From: CAVSNH01 sp963729275
GTDB taxonomy: Bacteria; Actinomycetota; Acidimicrobiia; Acidimicrobiales; RAAP-2
Direction: 5' to 3'
DNA length: 64,000 nucleotides
Assembly (NCBI GenBank): GCA_963729275.1
Contig: CAVSNH010000010.1
Coordinates: 1 to 64,000, forward strand
Under the pieces are notes generated by a model that saw only the letters and a program-made list of their open reading frames with translations, did not search any database and had not been told where the DNA came from. Shown piece after piece: positions 34,588 to 43,706 of the stretch; within the stretch, counting starts at the first letter, position 1, and the number at the start of each line of letters is the position of its first letter. The position numbers and the translations under genes were made by a program.

Positions 34588-36253
34588 CGATATCGATGAG
34601 GCGGGGGTCGCGTCCCTCGGCCCGGACCAGGGCGGCGCCCACCAGCTCGCGGAAGAGCGGGTGGGGCTGGTCCGGACGGCTCTTGAACTCGGGGTGGGCC
34701 TGGGTCCCCACCCAGAAGGGGTGGTCGGGCAGCTCGATGAACTCGACCAGCCGGCCGTCGGGTGACACTCCCGAGCACACCAGCCCGGCCTCTTCGAGCC
34801 GGCTCCGGTAGCGGGGGTTCACCTCGTAGCGGTGTCGGTGTCGCTCCGAGACCACCTCGGTCCCGTAGGCCGCGGCCACCTGGGACCCGGGCGTCAAGCG
34901 AGCCGAGTAGGAGCCGAGCCGCATCGTGCCACCCATGTCCGACACGTCGGCCTGGTCGTCCATGAGGTCGATGACCGGATGGCGAGTGGTGGCGTCGAAC
35001 TCCCTCGAGTTCGCCCTCTCGAGATGGAGGAGGGAGCGGGACGCCTCGATGATCATGACCTGCAAGCCGAGGCAGAGGCCGAGCAACGGCAACCGGTTCT
35101 CCCGGGCGTAGCCGGCGGCGGCGATCTTCCCTTCGATGCCGCGCTCCCCGAACCCGCCGGGGATGACCAGTCCGTCGAAGCGACGGATCCCGTCGGTGGC
35201 CAGGAGATCGGGGACGGTGGCCGCCTGCACCCATTCGATCTGGACCTTGGCCCCGTGGTGGAACCCGGCATGGCGAAGTGACTCGACCACGGACAGGTAA
35301 GCGTCGGGCACGTCCACGTACTTGCCGATCACGCCGATCAGCACTGGCCGGGTCGCCGACTCCACCTGGGCCACCAGCCGCTCCCACCCCGACAGGTCGA
35401 TGGGATGGGCGTCCTCGTCGATGTCAAGTTGGCGCAAGATGTTGCGGTCCAGCCCCTCCTCGTGGAGCAACAGGGGGATCTGGTAGATGTTGTCGGCGTC
35501 CACCACCGAGACCACGGCCTCGATGGGCACGTCGCACTGCAGGGAGATCTTGGACTTGAGGTCGTCGGAGATCATGCGGTCCGACCGGCAGACGATCACG
35601 TCGGGTTGAATGCCCCGGCTCCGCAGCTCGGTGACCGAGTGCTGGGTGGGCTTGGTCTTCTGCTCCCCCGACGGCCCCAGGTAGGGAACGAGGGTCAGGT
35701 GGACGTAGCAGACGTTGTTCCGACCGACATCGCTGCGGAACTGACGGATGGCCTCGAGGAAGGGGACGATCTCGATGTCGCCCACCGTGCCGCCGATCTC
35801 GACGATGACCACGTCGACGTCATCGGTGCCGAGGCTCCGGACGCTCTTCTTGATCTCATCGGTGATGTGGGGGATGACCTGGACCGTCTTGCCCAGGTAG
35901 TCGCCCCGCCGCTCCTTGGCGATGACCGACGAGTAGATGCGGCCGGTGGTGGTGTTCGAGTTCTTGTGGAGGTTCTCGTCGATGAACCGCTCGTAGTGAC
36001 CGAGGTCGAGGTCGGTCTCCCCCCCGTCCTCGGTGACGAAGACCTCACCGTGCTCGAAGGGGTTCATGGTCCCCGGGTCGACGTTGATGTACGGGTCGAG
36101 CTTGCACATCGTCACCCGCAGGCCACGACACTTGAGGAGCCGGCCGAGAGAGGAAGCGGTCAGGCCCTTGCCCAGCGAGGAAGACACTCCGCCGGTGAAG
36201 AACACGTACTTGGTGCGCCCCGCCCCCGCCCGTGCACCGTTCCTGTCGAGCAC
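34574..36253 (-). CDS. pyrG: CTP synthase, 559 aa
   Basis: Converts UTP to CTP with glutamine. The N-terminal synthetase domain begins KYVFFTGGVSSSLGKGLTA and holds the P-loop-like segment, then DPYINVDPGTMNP and HGEVFVTEDGGETDLDLG. The C-terminal class I glutaminase domain has GGFGERGIEGKI, the nucleophile Cys in PLLGLCLGLQ and the late HRHRYEVN His. Length and order are normal. A 14-base overlap couples it to the Nudix gene. Confidence 0.96.
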   Translation of the reverse strand: MLDRNGARAGAGRTKYVFFTGGVSSSLGKGLTASSLGRLLKCRGLRVTMCKLDPYINVDPGTMNPFEHGEVFVTEDGGETDLDLGHYERFIDENLHKNSNTTTGRIYSSVIAKERRGDYLGKTVQVIPHITDEIKKSVRSLGTDDVDVVIVEIGGTVGDIEIVPFLEAIRQFRSDVGRNNVCYVHLTLVPYLGPSGEQKTKPTQHSVTELRSRGIQPDVIVCRSDRMISDDLKSKISLQCDVPIEAVVSVVDADNIYQIPLLLHEEGLDRNILRQLDIDEDAHPIDLSGWERLVAQVESATRPVLIGVIGKYVDVPDAYLSVVESLRHAGFHHGAKVQIEWVQAATVPDLLATDGIRRFDGLVIPGGFGERGIEGKIAAAGYARENRLPLLGLCLGLQVMIIEASRSLLHLERANSREFDATTRHPVIDLMDDQADVSDMGGTMRLGSYSARLTPGSQVAAAYGTEVVSERHRHRYEVNPRYRSRLEEAGLVCSGVSPDGRLVEFIELPDHPFWVGTQAHPEFKSRPDQPHPLFRELVGAALVRAEGRDPRLIDIGAVG

Positions 36254-36341
36254 CTAACGAGGCTAGCGGAAAGCGGGCATGGCCGGGACGGATATAGGTT
36301 GGCCAGGGGCCAGTGAGCCTCACTCGGAACCTGGCCTGATG

Positions 36342-37965
36342 TCATCGGCCCTCTCGGCCGGCGTCGAGGAGCTCGCGGGCGTGCCGGCGGGCGGACGCCG
36401 ACTCTGGTCGGCCCGAGAGCATCCGGCTGACCTCGACGACACGAGCGTCGGCGTCGAGCGCGGTGACGTCGGAGCGTGTCCGGCCGTCGCGCTCGTGCTT
36501 GTGCACGGCAACCTGATGGTCGGCCTGGGCGGCCACCTGAGCGAGATGGGTGACGACGAGCACCTGACGTCGTTGACCGAGCTCGGCCAGCGCGGTACCG
36601 ACGGCCGTGGCCGCGGCGCCGCCCACGCCGGCGTCGACCTCGTCGAAGACCATGACCGGCGGACCCGCACTGGTGGCCAGCCGCAGGGCGAGCATGACCC
36701 GGGCCAGCTCACCCCCGGATGCCGACCGGGCCAGCAGCTGGAGGGGCTCGCCGCGGTTGGCACCGAGCCAGAAGGTCACCTGGTCGGCCGGGCCGTCCCC
36801 CTCGACCTGAACCTCGAACCGGGCATCGGCCATGGCCAGGTGGGACAAGCGGCCCTCGACGTCGGTGGCCAGCTCGGGCGCGGCGCGGCGACGGGCATCG
36901 GCAACCGCTCGCTCGGCGTGGGCCAACTGTCGGCGGCCCGAGGCCATGTCCTCTTCGAGCTTGGCCACCCGTTGCTCGTCGTCGGCCATCTCCGACAGGC
37001 GACGGGCGGCCTCGTCGGCATAGGACAGGACGTTGGCCAGCTCCGGCCCGTACTTGCGTTGAAGGTCACGGAATCGCTGACGTCGCTCGCGGACGGCACT
37101 CAGGCGTGCCGGGTCCTCCTCCCAGGTGTCGACCACGACGCGCAGGTCGGTAACCAGGTCGGACAGCTCCGCCATCTGGGCGCGGACCCTCGCCTCGAAA
37201 GCAGCCAGAGCGGCGCGACCGGATAGGGACCGGTCCGCTTGGGCCAGACGTTCGACGGCGCTCGAGTCCTCGAGGTCGGCGATGACCGTGACGGCTTCGG
37301 CCGCCGCTTGTCGATGATCGGCGGCAGAGGCCAGGCGCTCCTCCTCGGCGGCCAGCCGTCCGTCCTCGTCGGCATCGGCGATGGCGGCTGTGGCGATCTC
37401 CTCCAGCTGGAAGCGGAGGAAGTCGGCTTCCCGTGCCCGCTCGGGTCCGTCACCCCCGTAGCGCACCAGTTCCTCGGCCAGCTTGGCCATCTCGAGCGCG
37501 ACACGCCTCGAGACCGTCACGGTTGACGCCGCCGTAGGCGTCGAGGGCCCGTCGCTGAGCGCCGGCTGTCGTGAGCGCCCGATGCTGATGCTGACCGTGG
37601 AGCTCGAGCAGCTGCTGGGCGCGCTCGGCAAGCACGCCCACGGTGACCATGCGCCCATCGACCCATGCCCGAGACCGACCGGCCCGGGCCACCGACCGAG
37701 ACAGGACAGTCTCGGCCGCCTCACCGTCGGCTGCGCCCGGTCGACCGTCGGCCAACCGAGCTTCGACCACTGCCTCGGCCGCCCCGGCTCGGACCATCGA
37801 CGGATCGGCGCGGCCTCCGAGCAGCAGGCTGAGAGCGTCGACGAGCAGGGTCTTGCCCGCCCCCGTCTCACCGGTGAGGGCGGTCATGCCTGGCGCCAGA
37901 TCGACGGTGACGTCGTCGATCACGCCGAGGTCACGCACTCGAAGCTCGACGAGGTGCACTGTCAC
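36342..37965 (-). pseudogene. recN: DNA repair protein RecN, split by a frameshift
   Basis: RecN is an SMC-like ATPase for double-strand break repair. The 5' part (from 37965) has the Walker A motif GETGAGKTLLVDALSLLLGG and LELHGQHQHRAL. It reads well up to about LDAYGGVNRD. The 3' part, in a different frame from about 37,530 down to 36342, continues EMAKLAEELVRYGG and FLRFQLEEIATAA. It then reads the coiled coil, the signature SASGGELARVMLALRL, Walker B MVFDEVDAGVGG and VTHLAQVAAQADH. The two parts together have the normal length of about 541 residues. The shift falls near 37,500-37,540 in a GC-rich run (cggcggcg). Everything else is conserved, so a sequencing error is likely; a real mutation is possible. 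Confidence 0.85.
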
Positions 37966-37978
37966 CGCCGTCCCGGAC

Positions 37979-38803
37979 TCAGCGATCGGCCAGGTGGAAC
38001 TTGGCTCGCAGGATGGCGTGGAAATCGCGGGTGCCGAAGGTGACCAACCGGGCCGGCCGGTCGCCCTCCCGGCACTCGACCGCCGAACCCGGCTCGAGCC
38101 GGCCCACGGTCATGCCGTCGACCACCAGCACTGCCGGGCGTGGCTCCTCGATGGCCAGCTCGACTCGCTCGGTCGGGTCGAGGACCAGGGCGCGGTCGAA
38201 CAGCATGTGGGGTGACACGGCGGTGAGCACCAGGGCCCGCATGCGGGGCGAGAGCACCGGCCCGCGGGCCGAGAGGTTGTAGGCCGTCGACCCGGTCGGT
38301 GTGGCCAGTACCAGGCCGTCGGCGGCATAGGTGACGAAGGGGCGGCCGTCGATCGAGACGGTGATGCGGACCGTGTGGCCGGGCACGGTCTTCTCCACCG
38401 CGGCTTCATTGAGCGCCATACGATCAGCGACCGTGACCCCGTCGGGGTCACGGACGGCGATGGCCATGGTCATGCGCTCCTCGACCTCATAGGAGCCGGC
38501 CAGGAACCGTTCGAGGGCGTGTTCCAGACCGTCGGGCTCTTCCTGGGTCAGGTAGCCGAGGCGACCGAGGTTGACCCCGAGCACCGGTATCCCGTTGGGC
38601 ACGGCGCTCTCCATGGCCCGGAGCAAGGTGCCGTCACCCCCCAGGGTGACCAGCAGGTCGGCGCCGTCGACGTCCACCGAACCGTCTGCCTGTAGCGCGG
38701 CGGTGGACTCGTGGCCCTGGGCGGCCAGCCATACGCCGGCCCGGTCGGCCAACACCTTCGCCTCCGGTCGGTCGGGATGGGCGTAGAAGAGGATCAGGGC
38801 CAT
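37979..38803 (-). CDS. nadK: NAD kinase, 274 aa
   Basis: Phosphorylates NAD to NADP. The GGDGT motif is in LLVTLGGDGTLLRAM. It is followed by VLGVNLGRLGYLTQ, ALNEAAVEK, the substrate loop YAADGLVLATPTGSTAYNLS (NE and TPTGSTAY) and SPHMLFDRALVL. Length is standard. It overlaps the 3' end of tlyA by 10 bases and stands 13 bases before recN, the usual actinobacterial order. Confidence 0.94.
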   Translation of the reverse strand: MALILFYAHPDRPEAKVLADRAGVWLAAQGHESTAALQADGSVDVDGADLLVTLGGDGTLLRAMESAVPNGIPVLGVNLGRLGYLTQEEPDGLEHALERFLAGSYEVEERMTMAIAVRDPDGVTVADRMALNEAAVEKTVPGHTVRITVSIDGRPFVTYAADGLVLATPTGSTAYNLSARGPVLSPRMRALVLTAVSPHMLFDRALVLDPTERVELAIEEPRPAVLVVDGMTVGRLEPGSAVECREGDRPARLVTFGTRDFHAILRAKFHLADR

Positions 38804-39651
38804 GTCCGGCCATCCTGCCCCGCCCCGTGGGCTTCGGCCACCACCCCGTCGAGCAGTGGACCGACGTCGGCGGCCGTGGCCCCACTTCCCTGATCGCCGT
38901 TCGGCGACCTCCGGACACCGAGCAGGAATTCGACGTTGCCCGACCGTCCGCGCAGGGGTGAGGGCATCGCCGCCTGGAGAATCCCACCCGAACCCATCAC
39001 CGCCTCGGTCACCCGCTCGAGGCAGCGTCGGTGGATCTCCGGATCGCGGATCACCCCCCGGCCCTTGGAGGCCTCGATCCGGCCCGCCTCGAACTGCGGT
39101 TTCACGAGGAGCACGGCCGGAGCTCCAGGTGCCACCAGCTCACCCAGGATCGGGGCCACCACCGATGTCAAGGAGATGAAGGAGACGTCCACGACGGCGG
39201 CGTCCACCGGGGTCCCGTCGAGATCGGAAAGGCTGACCGAGCGGATGTCGGTGCGCTCGAGGCTGACCACGCGAAGGTCGGCCCGCAGGCGCTCGTGCAG
39301 CTGACCGTGGCCGACGTCGACGGCGACGACACGTCGGGCACCGGCCAGCAGCAGGCAGTCGGTGAACCCACCGGTTGAGGCGCCGACGTCGAGCACTCGA
39401 CAGTCGGTGACGTCGATGCCGAAGCCGTCGAGCGCGGCCTGCAGCTTCTCGCCACCCCGGCTCACGAACGGTGACGGCTCCCCCTGCAATTCGACCGGGT
39501 CGGAGGGTGCCACCAATCGGGCCGGCTTGTCCGCCACTGCGCCGCCGACGAGGACGAGCCCCCGTTCGACGAGATCAGCAGCGGCGGGTCGGCTGGCGGC
39601 GAGCCCTCGGTCGACGAGGACCCGGTCAAGGCGCTGACGAGCCGGGCTCAG
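38794..39651 (-). CDS. tlyA: TlyA-family rRNA 2'-O-methyltransferase, 285 aa, apparent CTG start
   Basis: TlyA methylates 16S and 23S rRNA riboses and carries an N-terminal S4 domain. That domain is plainly encoded (RQRLDRVLVDRGLAASRPAA, then ERGLVLVGGAV) upstream of the first in-frame GTG at 39537. No ATG, GTG or TTG lies in frame before it. The only plausible start is CTG at 39651, five bases after GAGGA and overlapping the stop of the upstream gene as CTGA, parallel to the ATGA and GTGA overlaps nearby. The methyltransferase domain has FVSRGGEKL, VLDVGASTGGFTDCLL, VDVGHGQL and LLVKPQFEAGR. Confidence 0.85.
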   Translation of the reverse strand: MSPARQRLDRVLVDRGLAASRPAAADLVERGLVLVGGAVADKPARLVAPSDPVELQGEPSPFVSRGGEKLQAALDGFGIDVTDCRVLDVGASTGGFTDCLLLAGARRVVAVDVGHGQLHERLRADLRVVSLERTDIRSVSLSDLDGTPVDAAVVDVSFISLTSVVAPILGELVAPGAPAVLLVKPQFEAGRIEASKGRGVIRDPEIHRRCLERVTEAVMGSGGILQAAMPSPLRGRSGNVEFLLGVRRSPNGDQGSGATAADVGPLLDGVVAEAHGAGQDGRTWP

Positions 39652-40259
39652 GCCGTTCCTCGGTCTGGCGCGCGGCTGGACGAGACGTTTTTGCGAGTCA
39701 TCGGGCTGGAGCTGGTACGAGGTGCGACCTTTTTGGCTGTCGCCTTCTTGACTGCGGCTTTCTTGGCTCCGGCTTTCTTGGCTCCGGCTTTCTTGGCCGT
39801 GGACTTCTTGGCAGCCGCCTTTTTTGCCGTCGACTTCTTGGCAGCCGCCTTTTTTGCTGTCGACTTCCTGGCTGTCGACTTCTTGGCCAGCGCCTTCTTG
39901 GCCAGCGCCTTCTTGGCTCCGGTCTTCTTTCCGGTTCTCTTCTTGGCTGCCTTTCTGCCGGTCTCCGCCGTTCGGCTCAGCACCTCCGCCACCTGGTGAG
40001 CCAGATCCTCGAGGCTGGTCACACCGAGCGCATCCAACTGATGGTCGACCTCGCGGCGCACTTGCTCGACGAACGCGGCTCGACCCCGTCGGCTTCGTTC
40101 GAGTAGGTCCTCCACTCGGGCCTTGGCATCGGCGCCTTGGAGCTCGCCGCCTTGGATGAGCTCCTCTACCAACTCCTCGGCCCGGGCCCGGGTCAGGTTG
40201 GTGAACGCGATCCCGGCATCGAGGTAACGCTGGAAGATGTCCTTTTCCTTGTCGGCCAC
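39648..40259 (-). CDS. Phasin-like protein with lysine/alanine-rich tail, 203 aa
   Basis: The GTG giving MADKEKDIFQRYLDAG is the start. The N-terminal half is helical, with ARAEELVEELIQGGE and LLERSRRGRAAFVEQVRREVDH, like phasin or PHA-granule-associated regulators found beside tlyA in actinobacteria. The C-terminal half is a series of AKK and STAKK repeats (about 110-180) resembling histone H1 or HupB tails. Such tails bind DNA or RNA nonspecifically. Its stop overlaps the CTG start of tlyA. Confidence 0.75.
   Translation of the reverse strand: MADKEKDIFQRYLDAGIAFTNLTRARAEELVEELIQGGELQGADAKARVEDLLERSRRGRAAFVEQVRREVDHQLDALGVTSLEDLAHQVAEVLSRTAETGRKAAKKRTGKKTGAKKALAKKALAKKSTARKSTAKKAAAKKSTAKKAAAKKSTAKKAGAKKAGAKKAAVKKATAKKVAPRTSSSPMTRKNVSSSRAPDRGTA
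39751..39920. repeat. Short coding repeats of the lysine/alanine tail
   Basis: Near-identical 15 to 30 base units built from cttcttggc, gccttttttgc and gctttcttggct recur about ten times. They encode the KKA and STAKK units of the tail of the preceding protein. This is coding repetition subject to slippage, not a CRISPR array, because there are no unique spacers. Confidence 0.8.
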
Positions 40260-40303
40260 GACGTCGAGTCTACGGTTCGGCCGGAGTTCGCGCCGCTGTC
40301 GGC

Positions 40304-41128
40304 TCAGCCCACACCGGAGAGGGCCTCGGCCACGAGATGTTCGAAGTCCGGTGCCCGTTGCGCCACCGGAACGTCCCCGGTGGCCGTCCCCGGCTGGGTT
40401 ACGCCCGAGTCCACAAGCCCGAAGGCGAGCCCGAGCCGTTGGGCCAGTCGCCCGTCGGTGCCGAGCTGATCCCCAACCATGGCCACGGACCGATCGCCGG
40501 CCTTGAAGCCGAAGCGTTCCTGTATGAGCGCGACCATCGGTTCGTGGGGCTTGCCGGCCACCTCGGGAACGACCCCGGAGGCCGTGGCCACCGCGGCCAA
40601 CAGCGCACCCGACCCGGGAACCAGCCCGGTCGGTGTGGGATGGGTGGGATCCTCGTTCGTCCCGATAAGGCGACCAGCTTGGCGGGCGGCCGACGCAGTG
40701 GCGCTGAGCGAGTCGAAGTCGAAGGTCCGGTTCCACCCGACGATGGCGGCGACAACCGGACCCGCTTCCGTGATGGTGACCCCTCGCTCGTCGAGGGCCT
40801 CGCGCACGCCAGCGCCGGCCAGCATGCGGACGGCCTGCCCGGGCTCCAGCAGGCCGGCGGCGGCATGTGCCGAGGAGGCGAGATCGGCCGCCTGGGTGTC
40901 GATGCCGAGCTTCCGCAGACGATCGATCAGCTCGGTCGTGGTCGGCGCGGAATTGTTGGTGGCGAAGACGACCCGGATGCCATGGGCACGCAGGCGACCG
41001 ACCGCCCCGGCCGAGTCGCCGATGGCTTGTCCCGTCAGCCAGATCACCCCATCGAGGTCGACGATCCACATGCGGGCCTGGCCGAGCGCGCCCACCGATG
41101 ACGAGGATGCGTCGACGATGCCGCTCAC
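40304..41128 (-). CDS. HAD-superfamily phosphatase, class IIA, 274 aa
   Basis: The HAD motif I DLDGVIW gives the two catalytic aspartates. FATNNSAPT is motif II, and GKPHEPMV and MVGDQLGTDGRLAQRLGL give motifs III and IV. The class IIA cap resembles p-nitrophenyl phosphatases or the NagD group. The GTG start overlapping the desaturase stop adds about 28 residues before RMWIVDLDG. A relative of this enzyme commonly precedes tlyA. Substrate unknown. Confidence 0.85.
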   Translation of the reverse strand: MSGIVDASSSSVGALGQARMWIVDLDGVIWLTGQAIGDSAGAVGRLRAHGIRVVFATNNSAPTTTELIDRLRKLGIDTQAADLASSAHAAAGLLEPGQAVRMLAGAGVREALDERGVTITEAGPVVAAIVGWNRTFDFDSLSATASAARQAGRLIGTNEDPTHPTPTGLVPGSGALLAAVATASGVVPEVAGKPHEPMVALIQERFGFKAGDRSVAMVGDQLGTDGRLAQRLGLAFGLVDSGVTQPGTATGDVPVAQRAPDFEHLVAEALSGVG

Positions 41129-42309
41129 TCCCCCGCCGGCCGGCGGCGCTCGGATCGCTGACGACGCGCGGACCTGCGTCGACCGCCGGGGGTGGCAGTC
41201 GAGGGCTGACGGCGGGTGGCGGCAGCCAGCTGATCCGCCGACTCGAGGGCACGCCGGATCAAGCCCGGCAGGGTCGTGGACGAATCCACCGGTTCGCGGC
41301 CGTGCGAGGCAGGCGGCTGTTCGGGGGCGGCGTCGGTAGCCGCTGCCGTCGGCCGGGCGCTCAGGTCGGCAATGCGCTCGCCGGCCACCTTGGCGGCACG
41401 CTCCCAATAGGAGCGGAACATCCCGATGTCGAAGGCCCCGTCACGGACCCTCGCCTGGGCGAGGAGCCGCTTCGGTGGGTCCTTCAGGTCGTGGACGACC
41501 CGCACGGCGGCGAGGGCTCGCAGGGCGTACCAGGTCGGGTCGATCTCCCACCAGGTGAAGCCGAGGCGGGATGACGCTGGGAGGTAGTGATGGTTGTTGT
41601 GCCAACCCTCCCCTCCGGTCACAAGGGAGATGATCATCGAATTGCGGCTGGTGTCCGGCGTGGCATAGCGGCGCCGACCGACGAGGTGAGAGATCGAGTT
41701 CACCACGAACGTCCCGTGCCACAGCAGCACCGTGGAGAGCATGAAGCCGATGAGCAGTGCGCCCCATCCTCCGACCACGAAACAAACAGCCCCGAGCACC
41801 CAGGGCCCGACCCAGTGGAACCGGTCGACGACACGGAGCTCCGGATAGGCGGCGAAGTCCTTGATCGCCTCGAGGTCGGTGTCCTTATAGCGAGTGGACA
41901 GGATCCAGCCCACATGGCTCCACCAGAACCCGTCCCGAGGGGAATGCACGTCGCCGTCCTGGTCGGTGAAGCGGTGGTGCACCCGGTGGTGGCCGGCCCA
42001 CCACAACGGCCCCTTCTGGGCGGCGGTAGTGGCTCCGGCGGCCACGAGGAACTGAGTGACCCGGTTCACGCGGTAGGTCCGGTGGGAAAAGTACCGGTGA
42101 TAGCCGGCGGTGATGAGGAACATCCGGCCGACATACAAGGCGGCGCACAACACCCAGTCCTGCCAGGTGACGACGACGAACAGCGCGCCGAGCGGCGCCA
42201 GGTGGGCGGCGAAGAACGGGATGGCCGACAGCCAGGCGGTGCCGTCAGACCGAACGGACGGTTGCCCAGTATCACGGCCACTGGATGGCTCGAGGGTCGT
42301 GGCGCTCAT
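41125..42309 (-). CDS. Delta-9 acyl-CoA (fatty acid) desaturase, 394 aa
   Basis: Integral membrane desaturase with the three di-iron histidine boxes: HRYFSH, HRVHH and HNNHH. Four hydrophobic stretches surround them (WLSAIPFFAAHLAPLGALF, FLITAG, VLGAVCFVVGGWGALL and others). It introduces a cis double bond in stearoyl-type substrates and adjusts membrane fluidity. The C-terminal 85 residues are a low-complexity Ala/Arg/Pro tail rich in basic residues, unusual for the family. It is the first gene of the desaturase-HAD-phasin-tlyA chain. Confidence 0.9.
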   Translation of the reverse strand: MSATTLEPSSGRDTGQPSVRSDGTAWLSAIPFFAAHLAPLGALFVVVTWQDWVLCAALYVGRMFLITAGYHRYFSHRTYRVNRVTQFLVAAGATTAAQKGPLWWAGHHRVHHRFTDQDGDVHSPRDGFWWSHVGWILSTRYKDTDLEAIKDFAAYPELRVVDRFHWVGPWVLGAVCFVVGGWGALLIGFMLSTVLLWHGTFVVNSISHLVGRRRYATPDTSRNSMIISLVTGGEGWHNNHHYLPASSRLGFTWWEIDPTWYALRALAAVRVVHDLKDPPKRLLAQARVRDGAFDIGMFRSYWERAAKVAGERIADLSARPTAAATDAAPEQPPASHGREPVDSSTTLPGLIRRALESADQLAAATRRQPSTATPGGRRRSARRQRSERRRPAGE

Positions 42310-42420
42310 TGGTCTAGATACCCTCCGCCGGCGATGCTGCAGCGTACCGGACGGGCAGGCCCACGAGGGATGACGCCGGGTCGATGACCCTACAGAAGGC
42401 CCCGGGGACGCGGCGTCCGC

Positions 42421-43605
42421 TCAGGTCCGCACGTAGAGATCGCCGTTCGGGCCTTCGGTGATCCCGATGGGGTTAAGCCCGGTTGTGGCCGGGCCCCGGA
42501 TCACGTCCCCGTTCTTCGGGTTGAACTCCGAGCCGTGGCACGGGCAGGCGATGATCTTGGACGCCTCCTGATAAGCGACGGTGCAACCGGCGTGGGGACA
42601 GATGGCGTCAAAGGCGACGAAGTCCCCCGCCGTCTGCTGGATGACGATGGACGGGTCGCCGCTGTCCGGGTCGGTGAAGGCAGCCGACCCTCCCACTGGC
42701 ACGCTGGTGGCGCTGCCGACGGCCGTCCCCTTGGGGGTGCCCGACGCGCCCGACGACGGGGTGGTGGTCGACTTGGTGGCGGTCGACTTGGTCGTGGCCG
42801 GCGGCCCGCTGCTCAACAGGCGGGTGCCACCGCTCGAAGCCGGCGTACCCCCAATGGCCCGACCGAGTCCGGCGGCCGCCCCGCCGAGCACAGCGGTAAC
42901 GGCAGCGACCGCGGCCATGGCGGCGCCCACCGAGACCACGGAACGCCGGGACACGCCCGGCGCGGCCACGGCGTTGCTCTGGCGAGTCCGGGCAGCAGCC
43001 AGCTCCCGTTGGCGCACAAGCCACGTGTCGAGAGCCGGCGCGCCGGCCGCGCCGGCCAGGATGAATGGTGTCCAGGCGAAGACGAAGACGATGTCGGACC
43101 CGGTGTAGAAGGGCGCAGCGTGGAAGCTCACCGTCAGAAACAGCATCAGGTTGAGGAGGAGCCCGCCAACCGCTGCTCCGCGGGTGATCAGGCCGAGGAG
43201 GGTCCCCATTCCGACGGCCAGCTCACCGAGGGCGATGGCCAGTCCGACGGCCGTCGACAGGGACGCCAAGGGGCTGATCAGGGCGTGGATGGGGCTCGTA
43301 TGGGTAGCCGCCAGCAGCTGGGCGTGAATCGAGATGGGGCTGGTGCTGCGGAAGAAGTTGGGGTTGGCCAGCTTCTGCATGGCGGCGAAGATGAAGGTCA
43401 CACCGAGGAAGAGCCGAAGGGGCACGAGGTACCAGCCGTCCTTGATGGAACCGTCGGCCTTCCGAAGCGCCCAGAGCGACTTCGTCTCCGGGTCGGCGGA
43501 GACTGTCCCGGGCCCTGAAACCCCTGGCACGAGGAGTGAGACCCCCGTCTCGGGCTGCGGGGTGGACACGGGCCGAATGCTAACGGCGGCAAGACGTGTT
43601 TCCAC
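42421..43605 (-). CDS. DoxX-type membrane domain fused to a Rieske [2Fe-2S] domain, 394 aa
   Basis: Residues about 55-205 form a four-helix DoxX/DoxD-like domain (YLVPLRLFLGVTFIFAAMQ and the following helices). A Tat-like or membrane segment with GVSRRSVVSVGAAMAAVAAV comes next at about 218-250, then a Ser/Thr/Pro-rich linker. The C-terminal Rieske domain has CPHAGC near residue 336 and CPCHGSEF near residue 354, with all four ligands. It ends with the typical PIGITEGPNGDLYV. It is probably a membrane electron carrier; partner and substrate are unknown. It is set off from the desaturase by 111 bases. Confidence 0.85.
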   Translation of the reverse strand: METRLAAVSIRPVSTPQPETGVSLLVPGVSGPGTVSADPETKSLWALRKADGSIKDGWYLVPLRLFLGVTFIFAAMQKLANPNFFRSTSPISIHAQLLAATHTSPIHALISPLASLSTAVGLAIALGELAVGMGTLLGLITRGAAVGGLLLNLMLFLTVSFHAAPFYTGSDIVFVFAWTPFILAGAAGAPALDTWLVRQRELAAARTRQSNAVAAPGVSRRSVVSVGAAMAAVAAVTAVLGGAAAGLGRAIGGTPASSGGTRLLSSGPPATTKSTATKSTTTPSSGASGTPKGTAVGSATSVPVGGSAAFTDPDSGDPSIVIQQTAGDFVAFDAICPHAGCTVAYQEASKIIACPCHGSEFNPKNGDVIRGPATTGLNPIGITEGPNGDLYVRT

Positions 43606-43706
43606 GTCGGGCCACCACCCACTGTGGCGCCCTGACGACCGAGCGCCGACCGATGCGACCGGGGGCCGCTTGGTGGCTCCGGCCAGGTCACGCCTACCAT
43701 GACCAC

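Noticed and set aside
39751..39920. Repeating units that resemble a CRISPR array or satellite
   Set aside because: Units are back to back without spacers and encode the AKK tail of a protein in frame.
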